Below are positions 1 to 9,547 of a stretch of 64,000 nucleotides of DNA, piece by piece (position 1 is the first letter of the stretch; each line of letters starts with the position of its first letter). The position numbers and the translations under genes were made by a program. The DNA comes from Adlercreutzia rubneri (lineage in GTDB: Bacteria; Actinomycetota; Coriobacteriia; Coriobacteriales; Eggerthellaceae), in the NCBI RefSeq assembly GCF_009755265.1, contig NZ_WPOO01000002.1, positions 1 to 64,000 of the forward strand, given 5' to 3'. Below the pieces are notes generated by a model, which was not told where the DNA came from, ran no database searches, and was given only the letters and a program-made list of their open reading frames with translations.

Positions 1-61
1 GAACACCCGTATCGTATCCCGACTGGCGGCGTTTTGACGCAAGGGCGGAGCCTTCGACGCG

Positions 62-85
62 CACCCGCATAGCGGGTGGTTTTTT
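62..85 (+). terminator. intrinsic terminator
   Basis: A 7-bp stem, CACCCGC/GCGGGTG, with loop ATA is followed at once by a run of six T. It would end a plus-strand transcript entering from outside the window. Bases 1-61 show no gene. Confidence 0.75.
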
Positions 86-127
86 GCCCGCCGCGCTTCG
101 CGCGCCGTGCAGGCTCACGAGCCTGAA

Positions 128-153
128 TAAAAAGGCGGAGCCGAAGCTCCGCC
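128..153 (-). terminator. terminator of the minus-strand tRNA-Arg transcript
   Basis: The stem GGCGGAGC/GCTCCGCC (134-153, loop CGAA) reads on the minus strand into TTTTTATT, directly downstream of the tRNA-Arg gene. Confidence 0.8.
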
Positions 154-163
154 GTTCACATCA

Positions 164-239
164 TGGCGCCCCCGAGAGGACTCGAACCTCCGACGCACGG
201 TTTAGGAAACCGACGCTCTATCCGCTGAGCTACGGGGGC
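164..239 (-). tRNA. tRNA-Arg(CCT)
   Basis: A cloverleaf can be folded on the minus strand. The acceptor GCCCCCG pairs with CGGGGGC, the D-stem is GCTC/GAGC, the anticodon loop TTCCTAA places CCT at positions 34-36, the T-loop contains GGTTCGAGTCC, and the 3' CCA is encoded (164-166). It decodes AGG. A strong terminator follows within 30 bases. Confidence 0.95.
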
Positions 240-258
240 GGATATCTGGATTTCGTCG

Positions 259-3200
259 CTAGATATGCTTGAGTACTTCCATGACAAAATCGCTGTTCAA
301 GGCTAACATGTCGTTGTCGATGTTTTCAATGACATCGTCCTCTTCGGCGAAGAATGCCGGTTTTCTGCCATCCATGCCCGCCAAATGCAGGGCCTGCTGG
401 CCGTGCTTCAAGGCGTAGGCCGATGCGCTGTTGCGCCATTCCATCGTAGCCTCGGGCACTTTCAGCCCGGTGGCCTGACCGGCCTTGCGAACCAAGCGCT
501 TCATGCGGCTCGAGGCCTTCTTGGGAACATAGGTGCCCTCTTTGTCAATCAGCGTCAGCTCACCGGCACCCAACGCCTCCAGCTCCACAATAAGCGCGCC
601 CTTGAGCTCGACCTCATGAGCAGCCATAAACGCTTTCATGCCGCCATTGCCGGCAAGTTCGGAACCGAGCGCCACAAACCACACTTCCATATCGATGCGG
701 TCGCTGTGGAATTGCTCGATCTGCTCGATTTCCGGCGTCGGCTCGAAGACGAAATCGGCGGGCAGTCCTTCACCGAACACACTGGACGGATCGGCGGCAC
801 TGGTCTGGTTTTCTTCGCCTTCAGACTCATCGTCAAATTGATCGCGAGAGAACGCCCCACCCTCGAAATGACGGCCGCGACGATGCGAAGAGCGCGGTGC
901 ATCAAAGCCGTCCTCGGCAAAATCGTCATCAAACTCGGGAGAAAACGCTGTCGTTGCGTCGGCGTCCAAATACTCCTCGTCGTAAGCCTGGATATCGCCT
1001 TCTTCGCGGAAACTCTCCCAACCGCCGCGCGCTGCTCCTACTTCACGGGCATCGAAGCTCTCCTCAACATCGAGCCATTCCTGCGGGCTGGATGCTTCCT
1101 CACGCTTCTTGCGGCGGAATTTGCCGAAGATACCGCCGAAACGGCTCTTGGGCATCTCCACATAACCGGGACCAGCCATCGCTCCCGTCTCGGTGATCTG
1201 CTCCACATAAGCAGAGTCATCGACGTCTTCGATATATATATCGTTCTCGGAGGCATTCTCCAAAAGCTCATCGCCGATAGGCGCGGCCGCTCCCGTCGCC
1301 CCCATAGAAGAAAACGTGCCCGCAAGACTAATGCTGCCGGAAAGCGCTGGATCAGTCGTCGTTGTCGTTCTTCCCAAAGACGGCAGCGCGTCGAGCAGCG
1401 CCGCTTCCCGCGTACCTGAAACGGCCGACGGCGGCTCGGGCGTCGTCACCGAGGGGATGACGGCGCTCAAGTCATGCACGCGACCATCATGCTCGGGGCG
1501 ATCTTCTGAAAGAGGAGCGGCTTGCTGGCAATCATCCATAGAGATGCGCGGGAGCTCTTGGGAGATGCCGATATTGGGCAGCGTAATAGCGCGCCGGCGG
1601 CGGGGGGCAGCGGCTGGAGCCGAAGCCGGAGTCTCAGCCACTTCTCCCACCGAGGGCACCACCACGCGCTGCCCGCCCGCAGGCGCAGCAGGAGCATCAG
1701 ACGTCGAAAGATCAATGGGAGGAACCGCCACGGTGGCGCCCGTCAACGGACGCTGGCCGTCTCGCACCGTCACATCGGGGTCATCCGTCGGCTGGGGCAC
1801 AACAGGCGCAGCCGGTACAGCAGACACGACAGGCTTCGAGGCAGGCGTCCCCGTTTCCGAAGAGGCCGGCTCGGATGCGATGGCGGGAATGTCGGCCAGC
1901 ATCGCGGAGACCGTGTTGTTAGAAGGAGACGGCAATTGATCGGCCTCAACCGCCGGCACTTCAATGGCTGGCAATACGGGGGCCAACGAGGGCGATGCCT
2001 CTTCATTAACGGCCGATGCGGAAGGCGGAGCAGAAATTTCCTCGGAGCTCTCGTCCGCAACCACGCTGTCCATAATCTCGGTGGGTGTTGCGCCAGCTGC
2101 TGCCGAAGCTGCCTGCACCGAAGCGCGCATAACACGCATACGCTCGGAAAGCTCGTCGAGGTTGCGGCGCTCATGCTCCTCGCGCGCGTTAATTTCTTCC
2201 TCGGCCCGTTCCAAAGCCGTGGCGTACCGCGACCGCTGCACGGGCTTTTCCTTAGCAGGCTTCTTGGCTTGCTCCTGGCCCTTTTTGAACCATTCAGGTA
2301 CTTGATGCTCAACAGGCGCCGCGTAGGCGGGAGCAGCAACAGGGACGACGACCGCGGCAGAGGATGGAGTTAGGCTCTCTTCCGGAGAAACCTCCACGGC
2401 GCCGTTTTCCTCTCCCTTCGCCGGAGATTCATCCTCTGTTGCCACCTCAGTAGGCGTTGCAGACACCGGTTTCCCTGACAACGCCGCTACGGCAGCTTTG
2501 GCGGCCGCCAGGCGCTCGGCAGCTGACTCCATGGAGGTTCCCAAATCCTCGGAAGTATTCCCCGTATGGTAGACAATCTCCGCCCCCTCAGGAACAAGTC
2601 CCGCCGACACGGCGGCCGCCTCGCCATGAACCGTTGGCTCGGGGGCATCGGGGAGATCCCGAGCGGCGGCCACGCGAGAGGCGACTTCCAAAAGCACCGC
2701 CACTCCTGCAGCGTTGCAGTTTGCGCCCTCGTTGTAGTTCGCGAACTTCTCAAGCAGAAACGACGCAACCGGCAAAACCGCTACCACCATGGCAACAGCC
2801 AGAAGGACGTTGAACACCACGAGCACGCTACCGTCGGGTGCGAGCACCATGCGAATCGCCAAAAGCAGCGGCATGACCACCAGCATCGCCAGCTCAACCC
2901 AATAAAGGATGGGGAGCACCGCCGGCATCGCACCGTTCAAATCGCGTCGCACCTTACCGCTGTCGTAGTTCGCCACCACGATCACCTTGCGTCTCCGGCT
3001 CGCTCGCGTCGGCGATTTCGCAGGCAGGTAGCGCGCGACGACGTTCTGGCTCACCCCGCGGTTCAAAAGCCGCGAAAGCACCGGCTTATCGAACACCTCA
3101 GCGGCTGCCAACGCAGCGCAGATGAGGGACACCACGATGGCAGGAACAGCCAGCGCCCCCACAATCGTCGCCACCAGCGTCACCAACACAGCTACACCAC

Positions 3201-3387
3201 TGCACAGCGTTCGAGGAAGTGAGCTGTCGGGATTGCACTGGAAGTCTTCCATAGCAGTCGTCAGACCGGCCTCGGCGGAAAACTGCTCGCTTATGTAGAG
3301 AGCCGCACGCTGTTCTTCCTCAGTACCCGCCGGCCGGGGGCCGATCTCCTGAGACAGATATGCGACATGTTCGTTCAATTCGGCCAT
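259..3387 (-). CDS. degenerate M28-peptidase-like membrane protein with a long disordered insert
   Basis: A 1042-residue protein. The N-terminal part resembles the start of Zn aminopeptidases of family M28 (AxxISEQF region), followed by hydrophobic segments at about residues 62-96, 157-181 and 188-212. A very long Pro/Ala/Glu-rich, probably disordered, stretch runs from about 250 to 890. The end (about 890-1042) again looks like the second half of an M28 domain. The residues that bind zinc in active M28 enzymes look replaced: NYDS instead of HYDS (140-143), GANCNAAG instead of GANDNASG (221-228), and GSE instead of GEE near 905. It is therefore probably a pseudoenzyme. It starts with ATG and lies last in a minus-strand run after dinG and a coiled-coil membrane protein, 61 bases from the latter. 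The function is unknown; a scaffold or binding role is only inference. Confidence 0.7.
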   Translation of the reverse strand: MAELNEHVAYLSQEIGPRPAGTEEEQRAALYISEQFSAEAGLTTAMEDFQCNPDSSLPRTLCSGVAVLVTLVATIVGALAVPAIVVSLICAALAAAEVFDKPVLSRLLNRGVSQNVVARYLPAKSPTRASRRRKVIVVANYDSGKVRRDLNGAMPAVLPILYWVELAMLVVMPLLLAIRMVLAPDGSVLVVFNVLLAVAMVVAVLPVASFLLEKFANYNEGANCNAAGVAVLLEVASRVAAARDLPDAPEPTVHGEAAAVSAGLVPEGAEIVYHTGNTSEDLGTSMESAAERLAAAKAAVAALSGKPVSATPTEVATEDESPAKGEENGAVEVSPEESLTPSSAAVVVPVAAPAYAAPVEHQVPEWFKKGQEQAKKPAKEKPVQRSRYATALERAEEEINAREEHERRNLDELSERMRVMRASVQAASAAAGATPTEIMDSVVADESSEEISAPPSASAVNEEASPSLAPVLPAIEVPAVEADQLPSPSNNTVSAMLADIPAIASEPASSETGTPASKPVVSAVPAAPVVPQPTDDPDVTVRDGQRPLTGATVAVPPIDLSTSDAPAAPAGGQRVVVPSVGEVAETPASAPAAAPRRRRAITLPNIGISQELPRISMDDCQQAAPLSEDRPEHDGRVHDLSAVIPSVTTPEPPSAVSGTREAALLDALPSLGRTTTTTDPALSGSISLAGTFSSMGATGAAAPIGDELLENASENDIYIEDVDDSAYVEQITETGAMAGPGYVEMPKSRFGGIFGKFRRKKREEASSPQEWLDVEESFDAREVGAARGGWESFREEGDIQAYDEEYLDADATTAFSPEFDDDFAEDGFDAPRSSHRRGRHFEGGAFSRDQFDDESEGEENQTSAADPSSVFGEGLPADFVFEPTPEIEQIEQFHSDRIDMEVWFVALGSELAGNGGMKAFMAAHEVELKGALIVELEALGAGELTLIDKEGTYVPKKASSRMKRLVRKAGQATGLKVPEATMEWRNSASAYALKHGQQALHLAGMDGRKPAFFAEEDDVIENIDNDMLALNSDFVMEVLKHI

Positions 3388-3448
3388 GTACGTTGCCTTT
3401 CCTCGGTGAAGAGGGTTCTATGGACATAATTATCGTAAGTATACGCCA

Positions 3449-4684
3449 TTACGAGGCCGTTCCGAGATATTCACGAAGAAAGGCATCAGCATTTCCTGCT
3501 TTTAGGCGCTCGGCCTCATAGGCGCCTTGGTCGGCCTCAATCTCTTTGTAGAATCGAAGAGCAACGATTTGCTCTGGGTCATCTTCCCCGAGTTCTTGGG
3601 CCAAGGCGGCCGCTTCCTCCTCCAACGCGTTATAGCGGCTGTTCTGAGCCTCGAGCTCTTCCTTGTTGCGGGAAAGATAGGCCTCGTCGGCAGCAAGGGC
3701 TGCCTGCTGCGATTCTATTCTTTTAGCCACGTAGGCTTTAAAGGCTGCCAAATCAAGACTGAGATAGGCCGCTTCGGCTTGAGAGAAATCCTGCTGAGCC
3801 TCTTCCAAAAACGCCAGGGCCTCGTTGCCCTTAGCCTGCGAGGCAAGAATGTTCTCCTTGCTCATCTCTTCAGCCAACGCCGTGGCTTCACGAATAGCCG
3901 CATCGGCGTTTATCACGGCATTCCACCCCGATCGGGCTTTGAGAAACGCCTCTGTCGCCATCATCGACTCCTCGATGATACTGACCCCCGCATCCAGCAT
4001 ATTAAGGCGCGAGCGAGCGGCCGTCACCACCTGAGAGGCCGCCTCCTTATCGTCATTGTCGCTCAGCGACGACTGCAGCGTCTCCATGGATGCGATAGAG
4101 TCCTCTAACTGGGCTCTCATCGGGGCGATCTCCGCGACAACGGCACGATACCCCTCGTTCAGCGCTTCTGCGGAAGGCGCGGCGTCTCCCGTCGCCGAGG
4201 GGGAAAGGCGCTTGGCATCACACTGTTCAATAACCAGTTCGTCGAAGGGAAGAAGGGATTCATCGCAGCTCTTGATGATGTCAACCTGATCATTCAGGGT
4301 ATCAAGCAGAGACTTCTGCTGCTCCCTCATCGACATAAGAGCTTGGCCGCCCACCAGCGTGATGACCAAAAGGGCGCACACCACCACGAACACGGGCACG
4401 ATGCCCCTCATTTTTCGATCAACAGCGGAAGAAGAGGCTGATGGGGATGCGGGAGCTTCGCCAGACAAGACGATGGACTGCCCTTTGACCGGTGTTGGCC
4501 GAGGCTTCTTTCCCTTCCCCAATGTGAAAAGAGAAGGGCCGCCCGAGCCTCCCTCGCGCCGATCGCGCTCCTCGGCATCGCGAGCCTCACGGGCGGCATC
4601 GAGCACGCTGAAGGAAATCTCGTTGGAAGACCCCCGCGTGCGCCGCTTTATGTGCATCGGATGATGCGCCCTCTTCGCTACCAT
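3449..4684 (-). CDS. single-pass membrane protein with a long coiled-coil extracellular part
   Basis: A 411-residue protein of unknown family. A basic, low-complexity N-terminal tail of about 90 residues (KRRTRGSS, GKGKKPRP) would face the cytoplasm. One hydrophobic segment (about 94-116) follows. The rest is rich in Ala, Glu, Gln and Lys with heptad-like spacing, suggesting a long coiled coil outside the membrane. It starts with ATG 15 bases after the dinG stop and is followed by the M28-like gene, so the three probably form one transcript. A structural or cell-envelope role is an inference; no catalytic motif is visible. Confidence 0.65.
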   Translation of the reverse strand: MVAKRAHHPMHIKRRTRGSSNEISFSVLDAAREARDAEERDRREGGSGGPSLFTLGKGKKPRPTPVKGQSIVLSGEAPASPSASSSAVDRKMRGIVPVFVVVCALLVITLVGGQALMSMREQQKSLLDTLNDQVDIIKSCDESLLPFDELVIEQCDAKRLSPSATGDAAPSAEALNEGYRAVVAEIAPMRAQLEDSIASMETLQSSLSDNDDKEAASQVVTAARSRLNMLDAGVSIIEESMMATEAFLKARSGWNAVINADAAIREATALAEEMSKENILASQAKGNEALAFLEEAQQDFSQAEAAYLSLDLAAFKAYVAKRIESQQAALAADEAYLSRNKEELEAQNSRYNALEEEAAALAQELGEDDPEQIVALRFYKEIEADQGAYEAERLKAGNADAFLREYLGTAS

Positions 4685-4699
4685 AACCAGAATGCTCCC

Positions 4700-7669
4700 C
4701 TAGCGGCGCGCTGCTATCTCGTCGACGATCTGAGCCGCCGATAGGAATCGGATATTCTGGCTGGGAAGTGATCTCAGGAACGTCTTGCCGTAGCCCTTCG
4801 TAATAAGACGCTTGTCCGCAAGGATCAGAATGCCCCGGTCATCAGCTTTGCGAATAAGACGGCCTGCTGCCTGCTTCGTTTCCAACACCGCCGCTGGCAG
4901 GACATAGCGCCGCCAGGCGGCATCGTCACGAGCGGCCCGTTCGCAAGAAAGGGGATCCGTCGGCTTCGAGAAGGGCAATTTCGGTATCACGACGCCCTTC
5001 AGCGTGGCGCCCGGCGCGTCGAACCCTTCCCAGAAGCTCTTCAGAGCGAAAAGGGACAAATGCTCGTCGGCGAGGAAGTCATCGCGCAGGCCCTTCACCG
5101 ACACACCCCACTTCTGGCACACGACGCGCAAATCGTCTCCCTTCAGAGCCGGCTGCACCTCTTCGAAGCACTTCTCCATTTCGCGGCGATTCGTGAACAG
5201 GGTGAGCATCGACCCGTTCTGGGCACGGTGAGCGTCGATGAGCAGGCGCTGCAGAGCACCGAGATAACTCGGATCATTGGGTTCGGGCATATCGTTGACA
5301 ACATAGACAACCATCTGATTGTCGAAGTCGTAGCTTGAGGCAAGCAGCAGCTCGTCGGCAACGGAAAACTCGCTCTCGTTCAGCCCCATGGCCTGGGAGA
5401 AGCTGTTGAAGCTGCCGTCAACGGTCAGCGTGGCCGACGCGTAGACCACCGAATGGGTCCGCGCATACAAGGTCTCGTTCAGCGTCTCCCCCACCGATAC
5501 GAGCAAGGCCTCCAGCTTGTTCTGCGGACGATCGGTCTTGCGACTTAAGCTCGCCGCATACACATAGCGCTCGGGACATTGCGTGCAGATGACCTCGACG
5601 TTCTGAATGATCTCCTTCATCTCCATCGCAATGGAGGCAATTTCGCGCTGAATGACGGCGGCCCCTTCGATATCTTCCAAATAACCCACGAGTTCCTGGC
5701 AAACCGTCACCATCTTCTCGGCACGCTCGGCCATGGCGCGGCCAAGACGGGCAATGTTCTGGAAGAGGGAGCCGTGGCGAATCTCGTCATTCAGCCAAAG
5801 ATCCACCGTCTCGTAGCCCTTCGAGCGCTTATTGGTGTCATAGAAGAACAAGTCGGGCAGTGCCTTGCAGAACGCTTGGGCCGCTTCGCCGAATTCGGCT
5901 CCCGCGCGGCGCGCCTTTCCCGTGAGCCCATAGAACAGCGTCGTCGAGGATTCATTGCCCGGCATAACAACGGTGCGCTCCGCCCGCACGAAGACATTGC
6001 GCCGAGATTCCTCGGAAGCTACGCGGCGCGCGAGGGAGAGAATGTCCTCCTCTGCCAGTTCAAGGGAAAATGCCCGGCGAGCCTCGCTTTCGGCGCTGTG
6101 GGCCTCATCCACCACCCAATAGCGGATGGGCGGGAGCAAGCCTCCGTCAGCGGCAAGATCGCAGAATAGGAGACTGTGATTGGTAACGACGATATTGGCG
6201 GCCTCGGCCTTGCGGCGCGAACCGTGAACGAAGCAGGACGTGCCGAAGAATGGGCATTTACGGCGCAGGCAATCGTGGCTCGTGGTGGTGATCATCCAGC
6301 GCGGCAGCGTGCGGTAGTCGATCTTCAGGCCGTCGATGTCGTCGTAGGCCGTCTGCTCAATAAAGGAAAGCAAGGCGGCAAGGGCCGGAGCCTGAGGTTT
6401 TTGCTCCTTGCCCACGGTGCGCATGCCGGGGCCTTCCACGACGAGGCGCTCCACCTTGTGCAGACAGGGATAATGGGAGAACCCCTTGAGAGCAGCATAG
6501 GTGAGGTCGGCACCGAGCTCCTCCGAAAGAGCGGGAAGCTCATGATAGACCAGTTGGTCGAGGAGAGCGTTCGTCTTAGTAGCTACGCCGACATTAATAC
6601 CGTTATCTCGGGCAATGATGGCCGCCGGCAAAAGATAGGCCATGGATTTACCCACGCCTGTTCCTGCCTCCACCATAAGATTGCGCGATCGGGCAAACGC
6701 GTTGCGCACCGCCTCGGCCATAGCCACTTGCTCGCCGCGCTGCTCGTACTCTTCGTACAGGGAGCCTACTACGCCCTCGGCGGTGAACGCTTGGGCCACA
6801 GCATCGGCCGTGGGGAGCAAGAAGGATCGCCCTGGATCGGCGGCGATTTCATCGGCATCCACGAGCGGTCTTAGATCGGCTTTCCCCACCCGTTCTCGGC
6901 GCAGGGTGCGCAGTGAGAACGGAAGGGGTTTCTCCTCGCTCGTCTCAGCCGCACGCTCGGCAAAATACTTGAACACCACAACCGTCGGCCAATCGTTCGG
7001 TTCCGCCATAGAGGCGATTTCCCGCAGCAACATAGTCGGCATGGTCTCCACAGCAGCAAGCAAAATACGCAGGAGGGCACAGGTCGCCGCCACATCTTCA
7101 TCGGCCCGATGCGTTGACCGAGGAGCACCGAAAGCCTTCACGAGATCGATGAGTCGATGGGATTTCATGCGGGGCAGCGCGATGCGGGACAAATCAAGGG
7201 AATCGATCCAAGTGTTCTCGAGCAGCGGATAGCCCGTCGGATGCTTCGTCGTGAAATTGCGGTCGAACTCGGCATTATGGGCCACGACGACGGCATCTCC
7301 TATGAAAGCGGCCAGATCGGCTAGGGCCTCGGACGCCGAGGGAGCGTCGGCCACATCCTCATCGTGGATATCGGTGAGATGGGCAACATCCTCAGGAATG
7401 GGCTTTCCCGGGTTCACGAAGGTAACGAACCAGTCGACAATTTCGCCGTTTTCCACCCGTGCCGCTGCAATCTGCGTCAACTCATCATGGACGAGAGAGA
7501 ATCCCGTTGTCTCCGTATCCAAAACAACGACATTATTATCGAACCGGCCGAAATCGCTCCTTTGGGCCCGTTCAGGCAGCGACTCGTAACGCGCGATAAT
7601 CTCCGGCGGCGTTCCGTCGCTGATGAAGTTCTTCAGCTGTCCTTCAAGGGGGGTGGTGTCACGTGACAT
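4700..7669 (-). CDS. dinG: DinG-family helicase with N-terminal DnaQ-like exonuclease
   Basis: A 989-residue protein. The N-terminus carries a DEDDh 3'-5' exonuclease domain: VVLDTETTGF at about 48-57, then NAEFDRNF and later HRADEDVAA. From about 310 an XPD/DinG-type superfamily 2 helicase follows, with Walker A AGTGVGKSMAYLLP and the DEAH-type box VVDEAHS. Cysteines at YPCLHK and in CLRRKCPFFGTSC are placed as in the iron-sulfur cluster of this family. A C-terminal QAAGRLIR motif VI completes the helicase. The exonuclease-helicase fusion is usual in Gram-positive bacteria. Its likely role is unwinding and processing DNA during repair. It is the first gene of a minus-strand run of three and starts at ATG 7669. 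Confidence 0.93.
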   Translation of the reverse strand: MSRDTTPLEGQLKNFISDGTPPEIIARYESLPERAQRSDFGRFDNNVVVLDTETTGFSLVHDELTQIAAARVENGEIVDWFVTFVNPGKPIPEDVAHLTDIHDEDVADAPSASEALADLAAFIGDAVVVAHNAEFDRNFTTKHPTGYPLLENTWIDSLDLSRIALPRMKSHRLIDLVKAFGAPRSTHRADEDVAATCALLRILLAAVETMPTMLLREIASMAEPNDWPTVVVFKYFAERAAETSEEKPLPFSLRTLRRERVGKADLRPLVDADEIAADPGRSFLLPTADAVAQAFTAEGVVGSLYEEYEQRGEQVAMAEAVRNAFARSRNLMVEAGTGVGKSMAYLLPAAIIARDNGINVGVATKTNALLDQLVYHELPALSEELGADLTYAALKGFSHYPCLHKVERLVVEGPGMRTVGKEQKPQAPALAALLSFIEQTAYDDIDGLKIDYRTLPRWMITTTSHDCLRRKCPFFGTSCFVHGSRRKAEAANIVVTNHSLLFCDLAADGGLLPPIRYWVVDEAHSAESEARRAFSLELAEEDILSLARRVASEESRRNVFVRAERTVVMPGNESSTTLFYGLTGKARRAGAEFGEAAQAFCKALPDLFFYDTNKRSKGYETVDLWLNDEIRHGSLFQNIARLGRAMAERAEKMVTVCQELVGYLEDIEGAAVIQREIASIAMEMKEIIQNVEVICTQCPERYVYAASLSRKTDRPQNKLEALLVSVGETLNETLYARTHSVVYASATLTVDGSFNSFSQAMGLNESEFSVADELLLASSYDFDNQMVVYVVNDMPEPNDPSYLGALQRLLIDAHRAQNGSMLTLFTNRREMEKCFEEVQPALKGDDLRVVCQKWGVSVKGLRDDFLADEHLSLFALKSFWEGFDAPGATLKGVVIPKLPFSKPTDPLSCERAARDDAAWRRYVLPAAVLETKQAAGRLIRKADDRGILILADKRLITKGYGKTFLRSLPSQNIRFLSAAQIVDEIAARR

Positions 7670-7810
7670 AGCGCAGCCTATCTTTCGCGGCGCCCTTGGT
7701 GGTGAAAAAAAGGAACCTCGGCCTAGCGAGTGTTCCCTGATTCATCGGGCTCGGTTATGGTGTTCTCGACAACTCACGGTATTGTATCAGCCAGGGCGGA
7801 GAGAATATTC

Positions 7811-8449
7811 ATGGAACGGTATTTCGGTACATATCAAACATTTCGAACGGTCTCAAAGAAAGATGCGGCGGTGCTCATGGGTTCCAACACCCTCGTGGGA
7901 GACCGATACCGCATCAATCTCACTATGGACGAGGGCGTCCATCGCGCATGGCTTATCAACAAGTTCAACGAAACTATCGGTTACTTCGACGACAGCTTCT
8001 CACGCGAACTGAGCCTTTTGGCAGCGGAAGGTCTGGAACTCGTGGGAATTCTCTCCTTTGTCGCCTTCACGGAAACACCTGAGCCAGGTGAATATTGGGG
8101 ACAGGCCGCAGTTATCGGGTACAGCCCCCATTACGCAGAAGAATTCAACCAGTTCATCGATGGCATCTGCGGGCTTATCGGCAAGGGCATTCGCCCGAAG
8201 CTGGCGTTGAAGGGGTCGGCCGTCGACGAGATCATCAACTCGAACGGCACGTGGCTTCCGAGCGAGCGCGAGCCTCTCCCCGAGAAACAACGCGGCATGG
8301 CGCTACTTAAAACGCGCCGAGGGTTCATCGACGGCCTCGTGGAGGCTGGACGCACGGGCAATAAAGGCTGTTACATTCTCAGCTGGGCCTTTCTTCTTGC
8401 CCTCGTTGCCGCCATCATCATCGGCCTGAAGTCTTGCGGAGTGTTCTAA
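7811..8449 (+). CDS. unknown protein with a C-terminal membrane anchor
   Basis: A 212-residue protein when started at ATG 7811, which has GGAGAG about ten bases upstream; an in-frame ATG at 7730 has no such site. Residues 1 to about 180 look globular and soluble. The final 25 residues form one hydrophobic helix ending in a short polar tail (LKSCGVF), the arrangement of a tail-anchored protein. No family is recognised. It stands alone on the plus strand between two minus-strand genes, diverging from dinG with about 140 bases between them, and is followed by a strong terminator. Confidence 0.7.
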   Translation: MERYFGTYQTFRTVSKKDAAVLMGSNTLVGDRYRINLTMDEGVHRAWLINKFNETIGYFDDSFSRELSLLAAEGLELVGILSFVAFTETPEPGEYWGQAAVIGYSPHYAEEFNQFIDGICGLIGKGIRPKLALKGSAVDEIINSNGTWLPSEREPLPEKQRGMALLKTRRGFIDGLVEAGRTGNKGCYILSWAFLLALVAAIIIGLKSCGVF

Positions 8450-8490
8450 AACGAGAACACTTGTTTTAGTTATCTAACCGGTAACCGTAA

Positions 8491-8510
8491 GGGGCGACCT
8501 TGGTCGCCCC
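8491..8510. terminator. terminator hairpin between convergent genes
   Basis: The 20-base palindrome GGGGCGACCTTGGTCGCCCC lies between the plus-strand gene ending at 8449 and the minus-strand ddl ending at 8525, so it may serve both. The T-run is weak on each side. The same 20-mer is the core of the hairpin after typA at 60873-60894. Confidence 0.6.
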
Positions 8511-8524
8511 TCGGCCGCAAGCGC

Positions 8525-9475
8525 TTACTCTCCCTCTTCGAAGGCATATTCAATGAGCTTCGTGCACAACTCAGGGAAACTGATGCCTGCCGCGCGGGCC
8601 GCATCGGGAAGAAGCGAGGTCGCCGTCATGCCAGGAATGGTATTGGTCTCCAGAATCCACGGGATGCCATTCTCGTCGAGAATGAAATCGGAACGCGACA
8701 CGCCACTGCACTGCAATGCCTTATGGGCGCCGACAGCGGCGTCCATTACTTGCTTGGTTTTCTCCTCATCGAGAGGTGCCGGGCATATATGCTGCGAACC
8801 ACCGGGGGCATATTTCGATTCGAAATCATAAAAATCAGCTTTAGGAACAATCTCGATGACAGGTAAAGCGAAAGGATCTCTGTTTCCTAACACGGCAACC
8901 GTAAGCTCGGTACCTTGAATATACTTCTCAACGACAACAAGCTCGTCGATTTCGAACACACGCTCGATGGCATCAGCGATAGCTTCTTCGCCTTCCACGA
9001 TGTAAATACCCAAAGCGCTGCCTTCGGTAGCCGGTTTCACGACACAGGTTCCGCCCATAGCCAATGCAAGCTCTTGAACGGAATACCCCTCTCCCTTCTT
9101 GATGTATTGATAGGGAGCAGTAGGAATGCCTTCGCGCTGGTAAAAGAGCTTGGATTGGGCCTTATTCATCGCCGTCGCGCTTGACCACACACCAGGTCCC
9201 GTATAGGGAAGGCCGATCGTTTCCAGAAAGCCCTGGAGCACGCCATCCTCGCCACCTTTTCCATGAAGACAGAGAAAGGCAACGTCGAAGGGCTCCTCAA
9301 TGAGCGTTTTCAGATGGTCCTTCTTCGCCGGATCCAACTCCTGAACAATAAACCCCGCTTCACGAAGCGCCTCCCCGGCACCTTTGCCCGATGCAAGGGA
9401 AATTTCGCGTTCCCCACTGGTTCCTCCAGCTAAGAGGGCGACGCGACATTTTGCGGGTTCAACTACTGTTGCCAT
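8525..9475 (-). CDS. ddl: D-alanine--D-alanine ligase
   Basis: An ATP-grasp enzyme of 316 residues that joins two D-Ala molecules for peptidoglycan precursors. Visible family motifs are GGTSGEREISLASG near the N-terminus, LHGKGGEDGVLQG, the ATP-binding segment CVVKPATEGSALGI, and ILETNTIPGMT near the C-terminus. The start chosen is ATG 9475, preceded by GGAAGGAATG; a longer reading would run into rlmN on the opposite strand. The length is normal. It diverges from rlmN with about 70 bases between the starts. Confidence 0.93.
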   Translation of the reverse strand: MATVVEPAKCRVALLAGGTSGEREISLASGKGAGEALREAGFIVQELDPAKKDHLKTLIEEPFDVAFLCLHGKGGEDGVLQGFLETIGLPYTGPGVWSSATAMNKAQSKLFYQREGIPTAPYQYIKKGEGYSVQELALAMGGTCVVKPATEGSALGIYIVEGEEAIADAIERVFEIDELVVVEKYIQGTELTVAVLGNRDPFALPVIEIVPKADFYDFESKYAPGGSQHICPAPLDEEKTKQVMDAAVGAHKALQCSGVSRSDFILDENGIPWILETNTIPGMTATSLLPDAARAAGISFPELCTKLIEYAFEEGE

Positions 9476-9547
9476 GGAGCATTCCTTCCAGACGATAAAT
9501 CTCTGGAGGCAGTATATCAGAGCAACGCCACCGTCTATAATGAACCT

